NCBI GenBank assembly: GCA_050084515.1
Contig: CM114271.1
Span: 13,950,001-14,014,000, forward strand
Length of the DNA: 64,000 nucleotides
DNA from: Blasia pusilla
Taxonomy: Eukaryota > Marchantiophyta > Marchantiopsida > Blasiales
Direction: 5' to 3'
Below the pieces are notes generated by a model. It was given only the letters and a program-made list of their open reading frames with translations, searched no databases and had not been told where the DNA came from. The position numbers and the translations under genes were made by a program. Shown one piece after another: positions 12,382 through 25,481 of this stretch (positions are counted from its first letter, which is position 1; each line of letters opens with the position of its first letter).

Positions 12382-12854
12382 TAGATAGATGGGTTTTCAT
12401 CAATCCCCTTTTTGTCCAATGGTTTTTCCATCTCCATGTTTTATGCTGGTTTCCTTTCTTAATCTCGTGTTCCATTTACTAGATGTTCTTATGTCGATCC
12501 ATATTTTTATTTATGACCCATTTATTCAATTAGGATTCCCATTCCTATCCTTATATACGTACCAGTGTTAGCCCATACTTTTAAATCGCCACTCATAATC
12601 ATGTTTTTTAATTTTTTAATTTTATCTTAAATTAAGTTCGAGTGATCTTATTGATTCAAAAGGAAAGAAATTTTCGTGGATAAAAGTGTCAAGTGTCAAC
12701 AGAGGAGAAGTTTGAAAAATGAAGAAGCACTCTCCAAAAATAACATTGATAATATTGATGGGGGAGAGGTTTGATTCATCTCATATGGATTGCAATCATT
12801 GTCTTCATTTGAGAAATACGTGATTTTTACCTATTGCACTCTTTTTTTAAATAG
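12382..12854. other. AT-rich, no gene seen
   Basis: No supported ORF, RNA gene or clear repeat was found. It separates the Helitron from an isolated exon-like segment. Confidence 0.4.
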
Positions 12855-12947
12855 TGGGTCTTCAAGATTTGCACTATGCCCAAGTTAATGGGTATTTGAG
12901 GCAGGCTCTAGCTGCGGGAGACATTGTTGTTAAAGGCCCTCTTCGTG
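12855..12947 (+). pseudogene. Isolated exon-like fragment, unidentified
   Basis: A 93-bp segment is bounded by a T-rich stretch ending in AG on the left and GTAATT on the right. One frame reads GLQDLHYAQVNGYLRQALAA and then GDIVVKGPLR without a stop, in an otherwise AT-rich non-coding stretch. It looks like one exon of a gene whose other exons are absent. The parent gene was not recognised. Confidence 0.4.
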
Positions 12948-12999
12948 GTAATTATCTTTCTCTAGCTATAGCTACTATCATTTTTGTTGTCAGTAAATT

Positions 13000-13650
13000 T
13001 AGCTTGGGGGGAGCATAATGATAAGTTCTTCATATGACCTCCAAATAGATCCGCACAAAGGGAAAACCTATTTTAATAGGTTACGCTATTTCCTAGCAAG
13101 GTCATCCATAAACTATTGGACTCAACTTCGAGTCTCTATTGAAGCATCGCGTAGAAATTCATCATTCCACTATAAAAGACGTGATAATTATTGTGCGTAT
13201 ACACATCGCTACACAACGTACATCGCCGTCACTCACTAACCACACAAACACTAGACTAACTCAATCATCCATTGAATACAACCACGGATGAAAGTCATTA
13301 CCAAAATATATCGAATCATCCCCTAGTTGATGGTTAGATGCCTCTAACTCCAAATAGCCATCTATCTCTACATATTTATGACATACATCTTCAAGATGAT
13401 AAGAGAAAGAAGGTCGGACGTCCTTACATGGGGCTCTATTGTTAGTCACCCTCTTGTCATCCATGCCACTAAAGCAAGTCTAAATGTATGACTACATATC
13501 TTATGTGCATATGGGGCATATCCATCGTCCCAAAAGAACTCGGACCAGAGATGACAACAAATATACCATATGCCATCCTCTCAAACAACCATCATACTCT
13601 AGCATTATAGTTGTACCACTACATTAATCCCTGAAAAAGGGTTAAGTCTC
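13000..13650 (-). pseudogene. Inverted gypsy fragment: pol end with PHD trace and downstream region
   Basis: Read on the minus strand, a decayed PHD finger (YDGCLRGWHMVYL, then GRWICPICT and a stop) lies at about 13610-13490. It is followed by the same post-pol sequence seen after 2264, including ATGGATGACAAG. Next come the LTR-like motifs GCGATGTGTATACGCA and CACGTCTTTTATAGTGGA. It belongs to the gypsy family of the left end but is inserted the other way round. Confidence 0.8.
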
Positions 13651-13709
13651 TAAAATTATCTCAGATTTGGCTCATATTTTAGTAAGCCCCCATAAAACTT
13701 GTGTCGATA

Positions 13710-13710
<1 letters not shown>

Positions 13711-13772
<62 letters not shown>
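13711..13772. repeat. (AT)n microsatellite
   Basis: About 30 uninterrupted AT units. Confidence 0.97.
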
Positions 13773-13773
<1 letters not shown>

Positions 13774-14394
13774 TCTCTTGCTTCCAATTAAAATTTTTAC
13801 CTTCAGTATCCATTACAAATAACAGTTTCTTTTTTACTTTTCTTTACTCTTCCTAAAGTATTATCCCCAAATTCAAAATTGCTTACTCATACAGTGGCTA
13901 TGGCAACGTAACGCGAATGGACATATCTTTGCACTCAAGAATCAAAATTATGCACCAATTTTTTCATAGCGTTCATGACTTCCCAATCTAAAAATTCATG
14001 AAATCAGATCTGGTTAGATGAAATCTTTCATTTGACCTTCCATCTGAAATAGACAACAATTGTTGTATACTCTGCGGCCTCAACTCCTCTGAAAATTTTA
14101 GAAGCGCTTCTACGTAGATTTCATCCATAGAAAACTATAAACATGTGCAAAAAAAATCTAGCAAGCTAAGTTGCTAAAGGATACTTCTGATAGCTCCTGA
14201 ATGGCGAACACCGCCCCCATACTTAAAATCCTATCCAAAAACAAGTAGCACTTTTCCGCGCTTCTCTCTCGTTGCAAAAATTGACTAAAAAATGACATAC
14301 ATTAGCGGATCTTGCTCCCGTGAGCACTTCTGTGAGCCGTTAAATAAGGAACATGGTCCCTCACTTACAAAACTAGTGAGAAACCAACAAGCTC

Positions 14395-14615
14395 CCACAT
14401 TGTGAAACTCTCCATCTTTCGCATTATGTTTTTGTCAATCAAGATCTCGCAAAAACTCTCACACAAAATCCATCTCTCCTAATGAGAGGCTTGGGTTTCT
14501 CTCAAGATAAGGGGGACCATAGCTCCGCTACCTCATGCGAAGAGATTATACACAGAGAGAATGGGCTCCAAAGATCCCTCTTTAGATCTGTAGGTATACC
14601 TCCTAATGGCCCTAG
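14395..14615 (-). repeat. Inverted LTR-like fragment of the gypsy family
   Basis: The complement carries AGGTATACCT, CATGAGGTAGCGGAGCTATGG and CCTCTCATTAGGAGAGATGG. These match the end of the LTR-like blocks near 2870-2995. It lies on the 5' side of the inverted pol end at 13.0-13.65 kb, so both may come from one internally deleted copy. Confidence 0.7.
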
Positions 14616-15650
14616 GTATGTTGTGTAATACATTTATATGAGGTGGCTTTTTCTTGTAAGAATGGTACTATCAGCATAATGTCTTGATGATTTTGTATCC
14701 TAGTAAGATTCCTCTTCCACTCCCTATGTACGTCTATTCCACATCTAGACTCCTTTTGCGTTTGTATCATTTGTAATATTTGACTTTTGGAGTCATGTTA
14801 TTCTTTGAATTCTCATAAAATTTCTTGGAATCTCTTTAGGTAGCCATCCAAATTCCTTTGTGTTGATGTTGAAATTTTTTACTTTTCATACTTTTACTAC
14901 AGACAAGCATATCTTTTGAAGTTGTAGTCTAATCTTTCAAATATTGATAATCTTTTCTTAAATTTTTAAATCTTTGTTATGTTTTCACTTACTTTCCATG
15001 CTTGAGTTTCTTTTGTCATTCACAAATTAACTCATGCTATGGGTGTTGGATTTTAAGATGGAGCGAAAGCTTTCATGTGCTTGGCTTGCAATTTTAGTGT
15101 AATTGGAATTGTGCCATAATAGTGTTGGAAATCCCTTTGCTAATGTTTTCATTTTTTTTGGAGCTACTATATTATATGTTGTAAGAATGGTAAACCAGGG
15201 AGTTTACAATCATATAATTATTGGAGATTTCCAACCATGGAATTTTCCTAAACGATTTAACATTGTTTCTTTCAAGATTGTAAGAAGTTTGTAATCTTGA
15301 GATAATTGATTGGCTAGCGTTTCCACAAGTTGATAGCTTTTGTTATTTCTTAATGTTTGTAGATGTGGAAGTCTCATGGCCTAAGAGCATGTCCACTATA
15401 GATCTAACAAAAGAGCACGTTTTGGAAACATTAAAACATTGATAATAGAGTCAATCTTTACACGCAATTATTCGAATTCCACAAATTGATATTCCACACG
15501 GATTCTCTTCATGTTTGTTTGGAACAAGAAATTGCATGGACGATTACCTTGATGAATAGATGGCAGGTAACTCCAAAACGGGCTGTTCAAAATTTAGTCC
15601 AGATTTCAAAGGTGGCATCTAATCGCACAAGGCAATTATTTACCTCCCTT
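14616..15650. other. AT-rich intergenic DNA, no gene seen
   Basis: No convincing ORF, RNA gene or repeat was found. The short ORFs lack any recognisable domain. Confidence 0.4.
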
Positions 15651-15750
15651 CAGATGTGAGGAAGGTGCTACCGGAAAGATGAAGCAAAAGTTTGAATCAT
15701 GTAGCGCAATATGAATTTGTAACAATTTGCGTCCACAGTGATGCGCTGAG

Positions 15751-16787
15751 ATGATCGAGTGGATGCGGGAAGGAACTCGATCGGGGATGCAAACGAAGCA
15801 AGCAATCGGAGGAAAGATGCGCCCCTTCCGAACTCCCTGCCACTGGCCCGAGGCACAATGCACATCGTTCTACGTCTTTCGGGACTCCGAAAAGAGACTG
15901 TCGAGTTGTTCGTCGGATGGAGCGCGATGGGTTGACCACTTCCTCGCGTCCGTAATTATGATTGCTCGAGCAATGGTGGCTTCACTCCCACATCGTGTGA
16001 ATGGGCGCCTCAGTTCAAGATCTTGTTTATGGCAGAGCGGCGGTGAACGTTAGGAGGATGCGGATGGCATCTTCGTGGCAATCGGTATAATCGCATCGCG
16101 GAGGGATAGATTCCCGAGCCGAATGTGTTCGGTGAGTTCTTTATTTCTTTCAGTACGTGGGGGTGTTGGGAAGTGGTATTGGATCGTCCAGCGGTCACAA
16201 GTTTTAAATGGGGATTTTTTCATTGGCTTTGACGTTCAGTTACCCGCATGTCCGAGGGGCCGGTAGAATTTCCTACGCCTGACCGATATCTTCATTAGGA
16301 TAAGGTGTTGTGGAGGATGCAGAGGTATCTTTTACGATGACAGATACCACGGGTGTTTTCATTCGACGGTGTCAAACAACGTTGGTTTGGGGCTGTGGGG
16401 GATATACCATGTCTAGCAGCCCTGAGCAGGGTTGCTCGCCTCTTTCGCAAGGTTGCCCCTGCAGATACAACGCGTTAGCACATCCACGCAGTTCTTTTAA
16501 GTGCAGTGCAGCTGAGAAATAATAATCTGCTTATACAACTCATCTCTTCCAAGTATGATATAGCCGAAGGCCGGGCCCTGCCAACCGTGGAAGATGTCCG
16601 TCAAGCCCTAGATCACCTCAGATACTTAAGCCGCTCCTTGTCAATCAAGATTTCTGTGACAATCCCCACTATTCCACACACCACTACACCTAGGTTCAAA
16701 ACCGACGTGGCAGACAACCGCGCAAACTATCTGACTAATAATGATTCTAAGATCAGACCACGGAATCTTGGGGGCCTGACTTCGTAA
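15751..16787 (+). pseudogene. Decayed ORF of unknown family
   Basis: A GC-rich stretch keeps an open frame from about 16083 to 16787 apart from five stops (TAG or TGA). Each becomes Gln or Arg if T is read back to C. The reading includes IPEPNVFGEFFISFSTWGC, VTSFKWGFFHWL, VFSFDGVKQRWFGAVGDIP, LAALSRVARLFRKVAPADTT and GRALPTVEDVRQALDHLRY. An upstream frame (15751-16053) may be its start, joined by a frameshift near 16080. The regular mix of charged and hydrophobic residues and the absence of low complexity argue for true former coding sequence. Possible sources are a transposon gag-like ORF or a retrocopy. I do not recognise it. Weaker coding-like stretches continue to about 17.5 kb. Confidence 0.45.
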
Positions 16788-17668
16788 CCATCCCTCCTTC
16801 CAGGGAATGTCACGGGATCCTGTTCACTTGTGGCAGAACTATTCCATTAGAAGTTGATTTTACTCGGAAAACTTGGGAAGTGCATTGGTTCCCAAATCTA
16901 CACAGCGGGAACTGTATCTCCCATGGTCTCACTATAAGGCTTGTCTTAAAATTGAACCTTCAGGCGAAGGACTGGAGGTTATGGCTTGCGCAAATTACAG
17001 AATTCTGTAGATTCTCTGCAGAGGCTTTGGTATTTTCCTGCGCATTGTCCTGGTTTCGAGGCACTCTCAGGGCAACAGAACTCGGAGCTTGAGTTGCTGC
17101 CACGGTCACACTGTCCATTCGATTTACCGTAACCAGTTGTAGCTTTATTCCCTCCACTAAAGTCTTAGTCGCAGTTTGAGGATACTTCTAAAATCCTGTC
17201 CAACTTTGAGGGCTGTGCGACCAGTGTGCCAAGAATCTTATGTGCATTTTCTCTCGACTATTGAGTCTCGGTACCGCGGGGTTAGAAGGACAGGCCACGA
17301 GTACACTCTTCTTTCAGGAGTAGGAAGACTGATGGTTCAAGGTTAGAGGCTCCTTGCTCGAGTCTGACCTGCAGTATCGTCCGTTGCCATTTGATGATTC
17401 TCTGACCAGCCACTAGAATGTGACCTTCATTACCACAACTTTCCTTTGATGTGAAACTATGGCCACTACTCCGCATTGCTGTGGTGTGGAAAGAAGTCAT
17501 CGAGTGCGTGCTCAAGGATATGCACCATGTCACCATCACTTTACCTTAAGGAGCATTTGCTGATGTTGCAACCAGAGAAGAGCACGGATGATGGAAGAGG
17601 AGATTGGGGCAGGTACAGGGAAATCGTTCAGGATTCACTTGATGCAATGCCAGTTGGAACAATGGCAG

Positions 17669-20600
17669 TCACTGAGGAGGCACAAAGAATTCTAGCTCAT
17701 TTGCTCGTCGATAAAGAATTGTAGACGCTTCAAGCCTGCAATCCAAATCCCGCCAGCAGCACAGTAATCAACAACCCACGTCCATCATCAAAGAGAGCCT
17801 TCGAAAAGCACAAATTCAAGGATACTCAATCTGGCCCCTAGTGGACAAAAGTTTCCAAGAGCTCCACTGTAAGAAATCCAACATACCATGCTGGTCGGAC
17901 TACGAAGCGCCCAGTGGAGAGTGCCCAATTAACCTGCACAGATTAATAAGTATTAGATCATTCATACATCACTAATAGACAATCTCCAGGCGTCTTGTTC
18001 TCCATTAGAGGGATTGTGACCCCCATGGTGCTTCAGAGTCACCAGAACACGCGTAGTGCCCCTTACTCTAAAACTTGTCCTGTCAGAGGGAGCAAATCAC
18101 CAAGTGTTTACCTTGTCTGTTCCTGGAGATATCGCCACAACATGGGTGACCTCGTCATCAATTTTCGTGGTGCAAATGGCCCCAAATTGCTCTGCAGTTC
18201 GCCAAAGAGGATGAAGATGGGGTTGAGCTTCACCAACAGGAAAAATGCGGCTGAAAACAACTTTGCACCCAGCTAAGACCTGGCGTTGCTCTGCTGCAAG
18301 TATGTCCCGCACATCTACTTCCCTTAACCGTTGGTTCTCGAAAAACCTCTTATGAATTCTGTCAACTACCTGTATCAGACAACCAAGAAAAAGAGAACCT
18401 TCAGACTTCCACTGAACAATAAAATGTATTCATTTGAATGATGATGGCAGCAAATTGACCCCTATATCGTATCAAAATATACGCAAATCGAAGGTAAGAA
18501 TGCAAACCGTTAAGACCGATGCAATCATGCCATCAGCTTCTCTCTCATCATGTCCTACTTCTAAAAGTGAGGGACCCCCCAGTCCAAACTGACGCCTGCT
18601 GCAAGGAAAATACATATATCTGCCAGATAAAAACAACAAGAACACCTGTCATGAGATACTTTCTTCTTTTGTTCAAATGATGGACAAAACTGAAAAACGT
18701 TCATTAGCATTATCAGCAGTGAGAAACTTGTGTTCCAGCTTACCTTTCAACAACTATGAGATTAGGGCTGTGATGAGGCCAAACTCGAGCTGAATCATCA
18801 ATGATGAGAACAGCAGATTCCATCCCAAGCACCCCATCCAGATCTTTGCTCTTTGGCAACACATCATCACCATCACCATCATCACCTTTTGAAATCACCC
18901 TCCCCGCAAATAATGTCCCAGTGGGATCCAAAAGCTTTGCCATCTCAGTTGCATACACTTTGTTACCCATGGTGTATACATGAAGCTCAAACAGCTGACT
19001 TGCCTGCAATTGTAGATGAGGTCCAGAAAACACAAGGATCAGATTCCAGCATGGTAAAGAGATTTTCACCCAAACGGTTCGACATCCAAGTGACACATAC
19101 CCGTGCAAGGAACTTCCATATGCCAGGACGCAACTTGGTCCACATGCTCATGTGAGGAAACCTATACAGCTCCCTTTTCTCCAGGCTCTCTCTATTAACC
19201 CTGCTCCGCTCTGCAGCTTCCGCACTGCGAAGTCGATGCTCCCATTCTGGTTCGATTTCTGAAAACTGAAGCACATCAAAGTTGATCAAGGCAACAAATC
19301 AGGAAGTCACACCTCCTACAGTCTGTGGTTCCAGCCTCACGATCATCAGGTTGAGGGACTGGAGACAAGGAATTGGAAGGTCCACAAGTGCATTTGGAGT
19401 AAGATCTTGTACCTTTGCAGAGTTAAGTAGTGTGTGATCAAGATCTAGGACTAGACACAATTTCCCCGCAGTAAACATTCGATCTTGCTCTTCCATTCTC
19501 CTCTCCCTCTCTAACTGCACTGAACGACGCTCCTCTTCAGGAAGCTCTTCCAGCAGCTTTTCCAGACTAGGGTGCACTTGACTTGCACCCCATTGTCCAG
19601 GGCGCCATTTAGGCTTCCTTGATCCTGTTCCCAGACTTGAAGACTTATCCACCTGAGGCTGGGAACTTTTCAACTCAATCGAGACTCCAGACGCATCTGT
19701 ACGAGTAAGGATGTCATCAACATTAACTTCCCCAGGAATCTTCCCAGCATTAAGCTCGGTAGCACCTGTGATTGAAACAAATTGAGCTGTTCCAGACTGA
19801 ATAGGTTGTTTGCCTTCATTTGAGGATGGCAATAATGAGGGGTTCCCACCAACCATTCCTGCTAAACTAGCTAGCTTTTCCATAAAATGGGGTGCAATAT
19901 TTGGCAAGGCTGTAGCCTGCAGGGACGTCTGCATCACTTCTCTTTCTTTCCTGGCAGTTGGCCCCTGATCATCAATTGTGCTTCTACCAGCTGAAGACAA
20001 CTCAACAAAACCACCTTCAACACCATTACTCAAATCTACCAGAGCCACACCACCATCTCCTCGCAGTATATCATAAGCAGAGTTATCAGCTCTTTCGACA
20101 CTACTTTCCAGAAGGGCTCGACGAGGATCTCTGGGCTTCATTTTCCGCTGACCAAGTTCACCAGTCTACAAAACCACACACTTAGATTAGCTCCAAATAA
20201 GCAAGTTAATCAATCAAGGAGACCAACAATATGTCTCAAGCATCTACCTTCACCTACTGAAAATAACCCTTCTAAGGGGCACACTGCCTTATGGCCAACT
20301 CTCTTGTTTTGTAAGGTTATTTCACAGTAACCCTGATCCAGAGAAGGCCCAACACAAGCAAGACTTACTTGCTGACCAAGATCCACCTTCTGCCACATAG
20401 TCTGCTCGAGACTATTTAGTAAATCCTGGTGAAGAATAATTGCCTTGCCCCCGCCATTCATCTTTTCATCAATCAGTGGTCCCTTCATGTCTGGTGGCAC
20501 CACGGATAGAACCTTTTCATCCACCTCCATCGCTATTGGTTCCTCATCTGATGTTGAGAACATTGGAGAAATATTATCATCTAGCCAACCTCCTAGACCT

Positions 20601-23600
20601 GTTGATGCATTTACATTTTCTTGTTCAAAATTCTGAAGCTCAGTTGTTCTCTCAGCTTGGAACTTCTGTCGCTTAGTATTTCCAGGATCTTGGTTCTTAT
20701 TCCCGTCATGCACAACACGCTTTCTGTTCACCTCATTTCCTATCAAACGAGCATCTTGGAGCGCTTGCTTCTCAATTGAACTCATAGGATTGATTGGATC
20801 CTTATCAAAATCTACTGATGAATTCTGGAGTCGCCTTCTAGGGTCACGACTCTTGAAATTTCCCTTCCCTGTAAGTGAATATGCTACATTTTTCATAGAT
20901 TCAGGTTCTTCGGACTCCCGAGTAGGCGAGGGCAGCATAGTAAAGTCTGCAGATTTAGCCCTTGGAAATTTTGGTTCATTGAGAGGAGTTGGGGAATCAA
21001 GGCTTTGATTGCAAGTCACATTCTGATTTGAAGTGGCCAAAACGTTGGGAGATACCAATTTTCCAACCCAATGTGACTGCTGGAAACTGGATTGAGTAAT
21101 GTCTGAGACTGATGTGACTATCTTCATTTCCTTGGAAGGTGGTAGTGGGCCAACTGAAACGTCCTCATTTTCATCTGATGGAGTTGGACTAGGCAGTCGG
21201 TCAACGGAGTACAAGGAAGTGACCCCAACGTTCTTCTGATACGGTAATAAGGTTCCGATGTCATGCCTGGGCGGCCATGGTTTCCCTATGATAGACTCAT
21301 CCTTAACCACTTGTCCCTGCACTAAAGCTCCAGACACAGGAACAGAGCATGATATTCCAGCACCTGCCGGACTTAACTTCTCCCATTCCTCCTCCTGCAC
21401 ACTGTAGTTCTTAACAGGCTTCTTGTATCCTGGTGGAACATTTGGATTGTCCTGCTGTGAGGAACTTGCTGGAAGGCCGACATGTGCCCTCAACTCAACA
21501 GAGTTACCAGTAAACCCATCTTGAACAATTTTCACTGGCAACCGGTGGTCAGCTTCACTCCAGGGCTGATATCTTGCCATTGAGGAATTGAGCGTGGCTT
21601 CTGGATGGAGAGCAACCGCTGCTTGATCAGAATAGTGAACCTGAGATGATCTCTCTGAAAGCCAACCCCAACCATTAACTGGACCTGAAGATCCACCAGA
21701 TCGGCTGCTATGTGTACTACCAAAGAGAGAATTTGTACGGGAAGCAGCAGAGCTTTGGGCATAGGCAAGAGCCGCTGCAGCAATGGCAGCAGCTTCCTCT
21801 GCTTGTTTTGCATCGGCAAAGCCAAGAATTCGCCCACCAATGTTGCCATCAGAACTCTTCTTCTCCAAGGTATTCTGCTGTTTCGTTGTTGGAAAGTTAT
21901 GTTCCACAGTCTCTCGTTGCTTCACATCTTTTTCCTTACTCTTCTTGGATGCAAGAAACTGGTGCTCCCGTGGATACTGGACCTTCTCAGCTGCATCTCT
22001 AGCATAGCGTCCAGTAGTAGGCATTGTTTGCATCATTACCTCCAGCTGCACAGACAACAGTCCAACGAAAAGTTAATACCACATGAACAATTGGACAGCC
22101 CAAAATCCGGAAACATGTAGAGCACTGCGTATCGGCTTCTGTAAACTGAACTTATTGTTAGAAGGAACCTAGATCTCTTCTATGTTTCCCTCAAAGTTAA
22201 TAAAACCATCAAATCTTAGCCCACATTGCTTTGCCAGAAATCTAGCCGGCGCTTTTCATTTCTCACCTCACGAGTTTGCTTGGTCGTGAAAAGTTTCTGA
22301 CAATAACCATTAGCAAGCTCCAGCAACCTGCAGAAGACTACGTCAGCGCTGCCGCAATACACACTCGAATAAGTCGTTTGACCAAAAATGAAATGAGGAC
22401 AGAGAAAGTATATTTTAGCAGACCTAGGGAAAATGTTCTTGTCACGCTCTTGCTCTATTCCACTTGCTGTGTTGCGAACCTGCCACGGACCAGACATATC
22501 CATTAATACTAGCCACAGATGTCTCGGTCCTTCCTCTACCCGGTACAAGTATGCAAGTTACGATGCAGCTGTTTCGGGATCAAGTTCTTAATCCCTTACA
22601 GCATAGACAGCTCGAATGCCTGCGAATGCCTGCCTAGCAAGGAGGGAGATTTCGCGAGGAGATCCTTCCAGGCGTCCTTCCTGTTCAACAGATTTCCTTG
22701 GAGTGTGAAACTCATGCAAGAGTCTCAATGCTTTGTAAAGCCGGTCGCATACATCAATAAAGGACCTGCAAAGCATGGGGTGAAGTCAGCAATTCCAGTG
22801 ATCACCATTGGGCCCTGATAGCACATGTAAATAGCTTAGTGGCAGAAGCAAGGACACAGCGAAAATTCATCGAGTTAAAAAATGAACCATCGAAACGGAT
22901 TCTAATGCCTTCATCTCCTTCTACTTACTTTTGGGCATCCTTCACTGTCACATTCTTCACCAGACTAGTTGCCGAAGCTAGACGCCTCTTTCTTTCATAA
23001 TCCAGAGATTTAGATTGCCGGCTTCTACGTGAAGAGTAATCGTCTGACGGAGACCTGGAATTGGAGTAGGCTTTCAACACGGATCTGCTGTACAGGTTTC
23101 CTGCATCCTTGTCTTTTCCAGAGTAGTAACCTGAAGTCTCTGCATTGGACTTCGTACTCTGACGACTCAGATCTGGTGATTCCTTGGATGGGGAAGAGGC
23201 TCCGGCGGGCACTGAACCCAGTTCAATTTCCCCCTCTTCAAGTTCTCCTTCTTCACGATCCTCTGCGTCATTTTCTTCACTTGCCAAGTGAACTGCCGCA
23301 TCTGATGAGGTTTTGCCACTCTCGGTGAGTTCGTCAAGTCTCCCATTCGGGCTTTGAGACTCGGATCGTCTCCTCCGATCCTCAGCCTCATACTCTCCCA
23401 CATCTTCGCCCTCATTCGCTTCTCTTTCGACTCTCCCACCGAGTCTATCTTTCAACGAGCGCCTCTCTGAGACGCCCCAAGTTTCCTTTTCAAAACAGCG
23501 CAACCGCCCTCGCCCTGAGTCCGTGCCGCGGTTGTTGTCTATCGGTGACAGATCATCACGATCTTCAGAGGACCTCCCAGGCCTTCTGTAAAGCTCCATC

Positions 23601-24184
23601 TCGCGACTATAATCCCTGGCCACATTCTCTGCCGCCCAGCCTCCCGACCCTGGCGGTGCTCCGGGGTTTCTCTCACCTCTAGAACTTGTTGGGGTCGGGG
23701 AGTCGACGGGAGGAAAGCTCGGGCGACCCGAAACGGCCTGTGCCCAGGCAAAGTTGTACAGATTGGAACCATAGGCACCATTTGGAGGATTGAAAGAGGA
23801 CTTATCCTTCCTCCACGAAGGCTTGTCTTCCCCCCAGCCCTTCCTATCGTGACCATCGTCATCGAGTTTACCCTGTTCTCTTGAATCTCTTCCCTCATGT
23901 CTGAAAAAATCCGTCCGCTTTCTACTTTCCGATCTAGTAAGCTCACCTAATGCCATCAAATCATCAAGACTCACTCTTCTGTGCAACAGAGGCACATCCT
24001 TGTTCTCTTGTTCTTCCTGCTCCTGCTTCTCCTGCCCTGCTTCCTCGTCATCCTCCCCCTCCCCATCATCAACCCTAGACTCGGGCTCTTCAGACACGGA
24101 GGCAGGGGGCTCTTCGTCTGAAATTTCCCCTTCCTCATGCTCTTCCAAACACTGATCGTTGGGGCTAGAGACTGTTTCTGCCAT
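17669..24184 (-). CDS. CPL3: RNA polymerase II CTD phosphatase-like protein (FCP1/CPL3 type), 12 exons
   Basis: Twelve exons splice in phase to 1662 codons: 22929-24184, 22600-22765, 22424-22479, 22267-22327, 20258-22045, 19413-20165, 19101-19265, 18744-19003, 18508-18619, 18112-18369, 17887-17933 and 17669-17735 (TGA). The N-terminus has the acidic EEGEISDEEP motif and a LYNFAWAQAV segment typical of CPL3. The middle is long and disordered. The FCP1-homology phosphatase domain spans about residues 1345-1505. It has the DxDxT nucleophile site LVLDLDHTLLNSAK, FPHMSMWTKLRPG, YTMGNKVYATEMAKLLDP and IIDDSARVWPHH. A BRCT domain follows (about 1555-1650: GCKVVFSRIFP, HPLWRTAEQFGA, VTHVVA, GRFVVRPAWLEAS). 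Family members remove phosphates from the heptad repeats of the RNA polymerase II tail in the nucleus; Arabidopsis CPL3 represses ABA-responsive genes. The start is ATG 24184, just before the conserved acidic motif. An upstream in-frame ATG at 24262 would add 26 unrelated residues. The protein is longer than Arabidopsis CPL3, mainly in the disordered part. All catalytic residues are present, so it should be functional. Confidence 0.95.
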
Positions 24185-25472
24185 TACAATCAACTGTTGA
24201 CAATCCCTAAAAGATGGCCACGCGCAGAAGCGGATTCTTGCAACCCGAATGCCCGGCGTCAAAGAGAGACTAACCCCTGCTGAGATCGGGTCGATAGAAA
24301 CCTACACACTCCAAGGAGAGTGAGTATCTCCACATTTCCCATTGCACCTCTTTGGACGTAAGGCCACATAATTGAAGACCACACTTGTTCTCCCTCTACG
24401 CGACCCCCATCCACGCCATGTGATCCAAGTCAAATCGATCCTTACCCGATGTTTTACAAGCTGCCTGCGCGATGTGTCTTGTTTATATTCGTTATTACAG
24501 CCTTATGTTCATCTAGCCAGCTAACTCTTGTCTCCACATCCCTGTGTACAAGTTATCTTCGGCCGCTTCTTTATGAACGCACATTCGACCCATCCGCCTG
24601 CACGGAGTCTCGGTGCACGACCCTAAGGAGACAAAACCGAGGACACGGCACGTCTACTCGTAAGGAATCCTATCCGAGAGTGCGCGGATCAAAGGAGCGC
24701 CTCTACATCCTCCGCTCTTGCTCCGGAGCGGCTTCCTCAGGAGGGCGGCAGTGATAAAAATCCCACACGAGGGACCCATTCCAGTTCCACAGGCATCGAA
24801 TCGCGTCGGCACGCGGTTTCTAGTCGAGGGGATGGCGTGGGCTTGGCTAGGCTTTCGCTGATGCAATCACAAACCGTGGAAGGCAAGCGGAGCGATCGTT
24901 GTATCGCGCCCAAGGGTGCGTTCTGCCACACGGACAGAGGAGAGAGACTACTGGTAAGGCTCACTCGCAGAGAAGAAGAATGAGAAAACCAGAGCGCGAG
25001 AGGGAAGAAGGAACGGAGAGAGCAAAAGCAGTCGCCGGTCGAAGGGGAAGCGTGCGCGTGTGGCTCTTCCGGGGCGGACTGACGGAGAGAATGAAGGCGA
25101 GCATGTGCGACTGGACATGCAATTGGCTGCTTCTCTGTCATGCGCCTCCGACTCGTAAGCACCGGCATAGAGGTGGTGGTGGTGGTGGTGGCCCCTCACT
25201 CCCCGAACGTCACTCCCGCCTCCGGTTAAAAAATGAGTTCCCGGCATTTAATAGAGGGACTAATGTGGATTCAAGGGTTATTTAGGGTAATGCAGCCGGT
25301 TCTCAACTAACGCAGTAAGGCCCGAATCCTGGTTTGGTTTACCTCAACCCTCGCTCCTGGGTGGGAACCCAAGGCGTCTCGGATACCATAGACTCACTAA
25401 ACCCTCTACTAGCATCCCACTAGGCTCCGAGCGGGTGTGCTCCGTCCACACGCCCGCCAAGTAAATGCCGGG
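24185..25472 (-). promoter_or_regulatory. 5' flank of the CPL3 gene, ending at a MULE insertion
   Basis: No gene is seen. The stretch next to the ATG probably holds the 5' UTR and promoter. It includes a short GGT repeat (near 25170). The flank is cut at 25473 by the target duplication of the large MULE, about 1.3 kb upstream of the start codon. The original upstream DNA therefore resumes at 38979. Confidence 0.5.
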
Positions 25473-25481
25473 GACGCCCTC
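25473..25481. repeat. Target-site duplication, left copy (GACGCCCTC)
   Basis: GACGCCCTC lies immediately left of the left terminal inverted repeat and recurs at 38970-38978 immediately right of the right one. Nine bases is the usual MULE duplication. One base (G/C) at the border can be assigned either to the element or to the duplication, so 8 bp is the conservative reading. Confidence 0.9.

Noticed and set aside
18740-19155. Plus-strand ORFs opposite the CPL3 phosphatase exons
   Set aside because: Shadows of well-supported minus-strand exons.
24449-25285. Possible divergent gene upstream of CPL3
   Set aside because: The open frames have no recognisable domain or consistent splice pattern. 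Better read as 5' flank.
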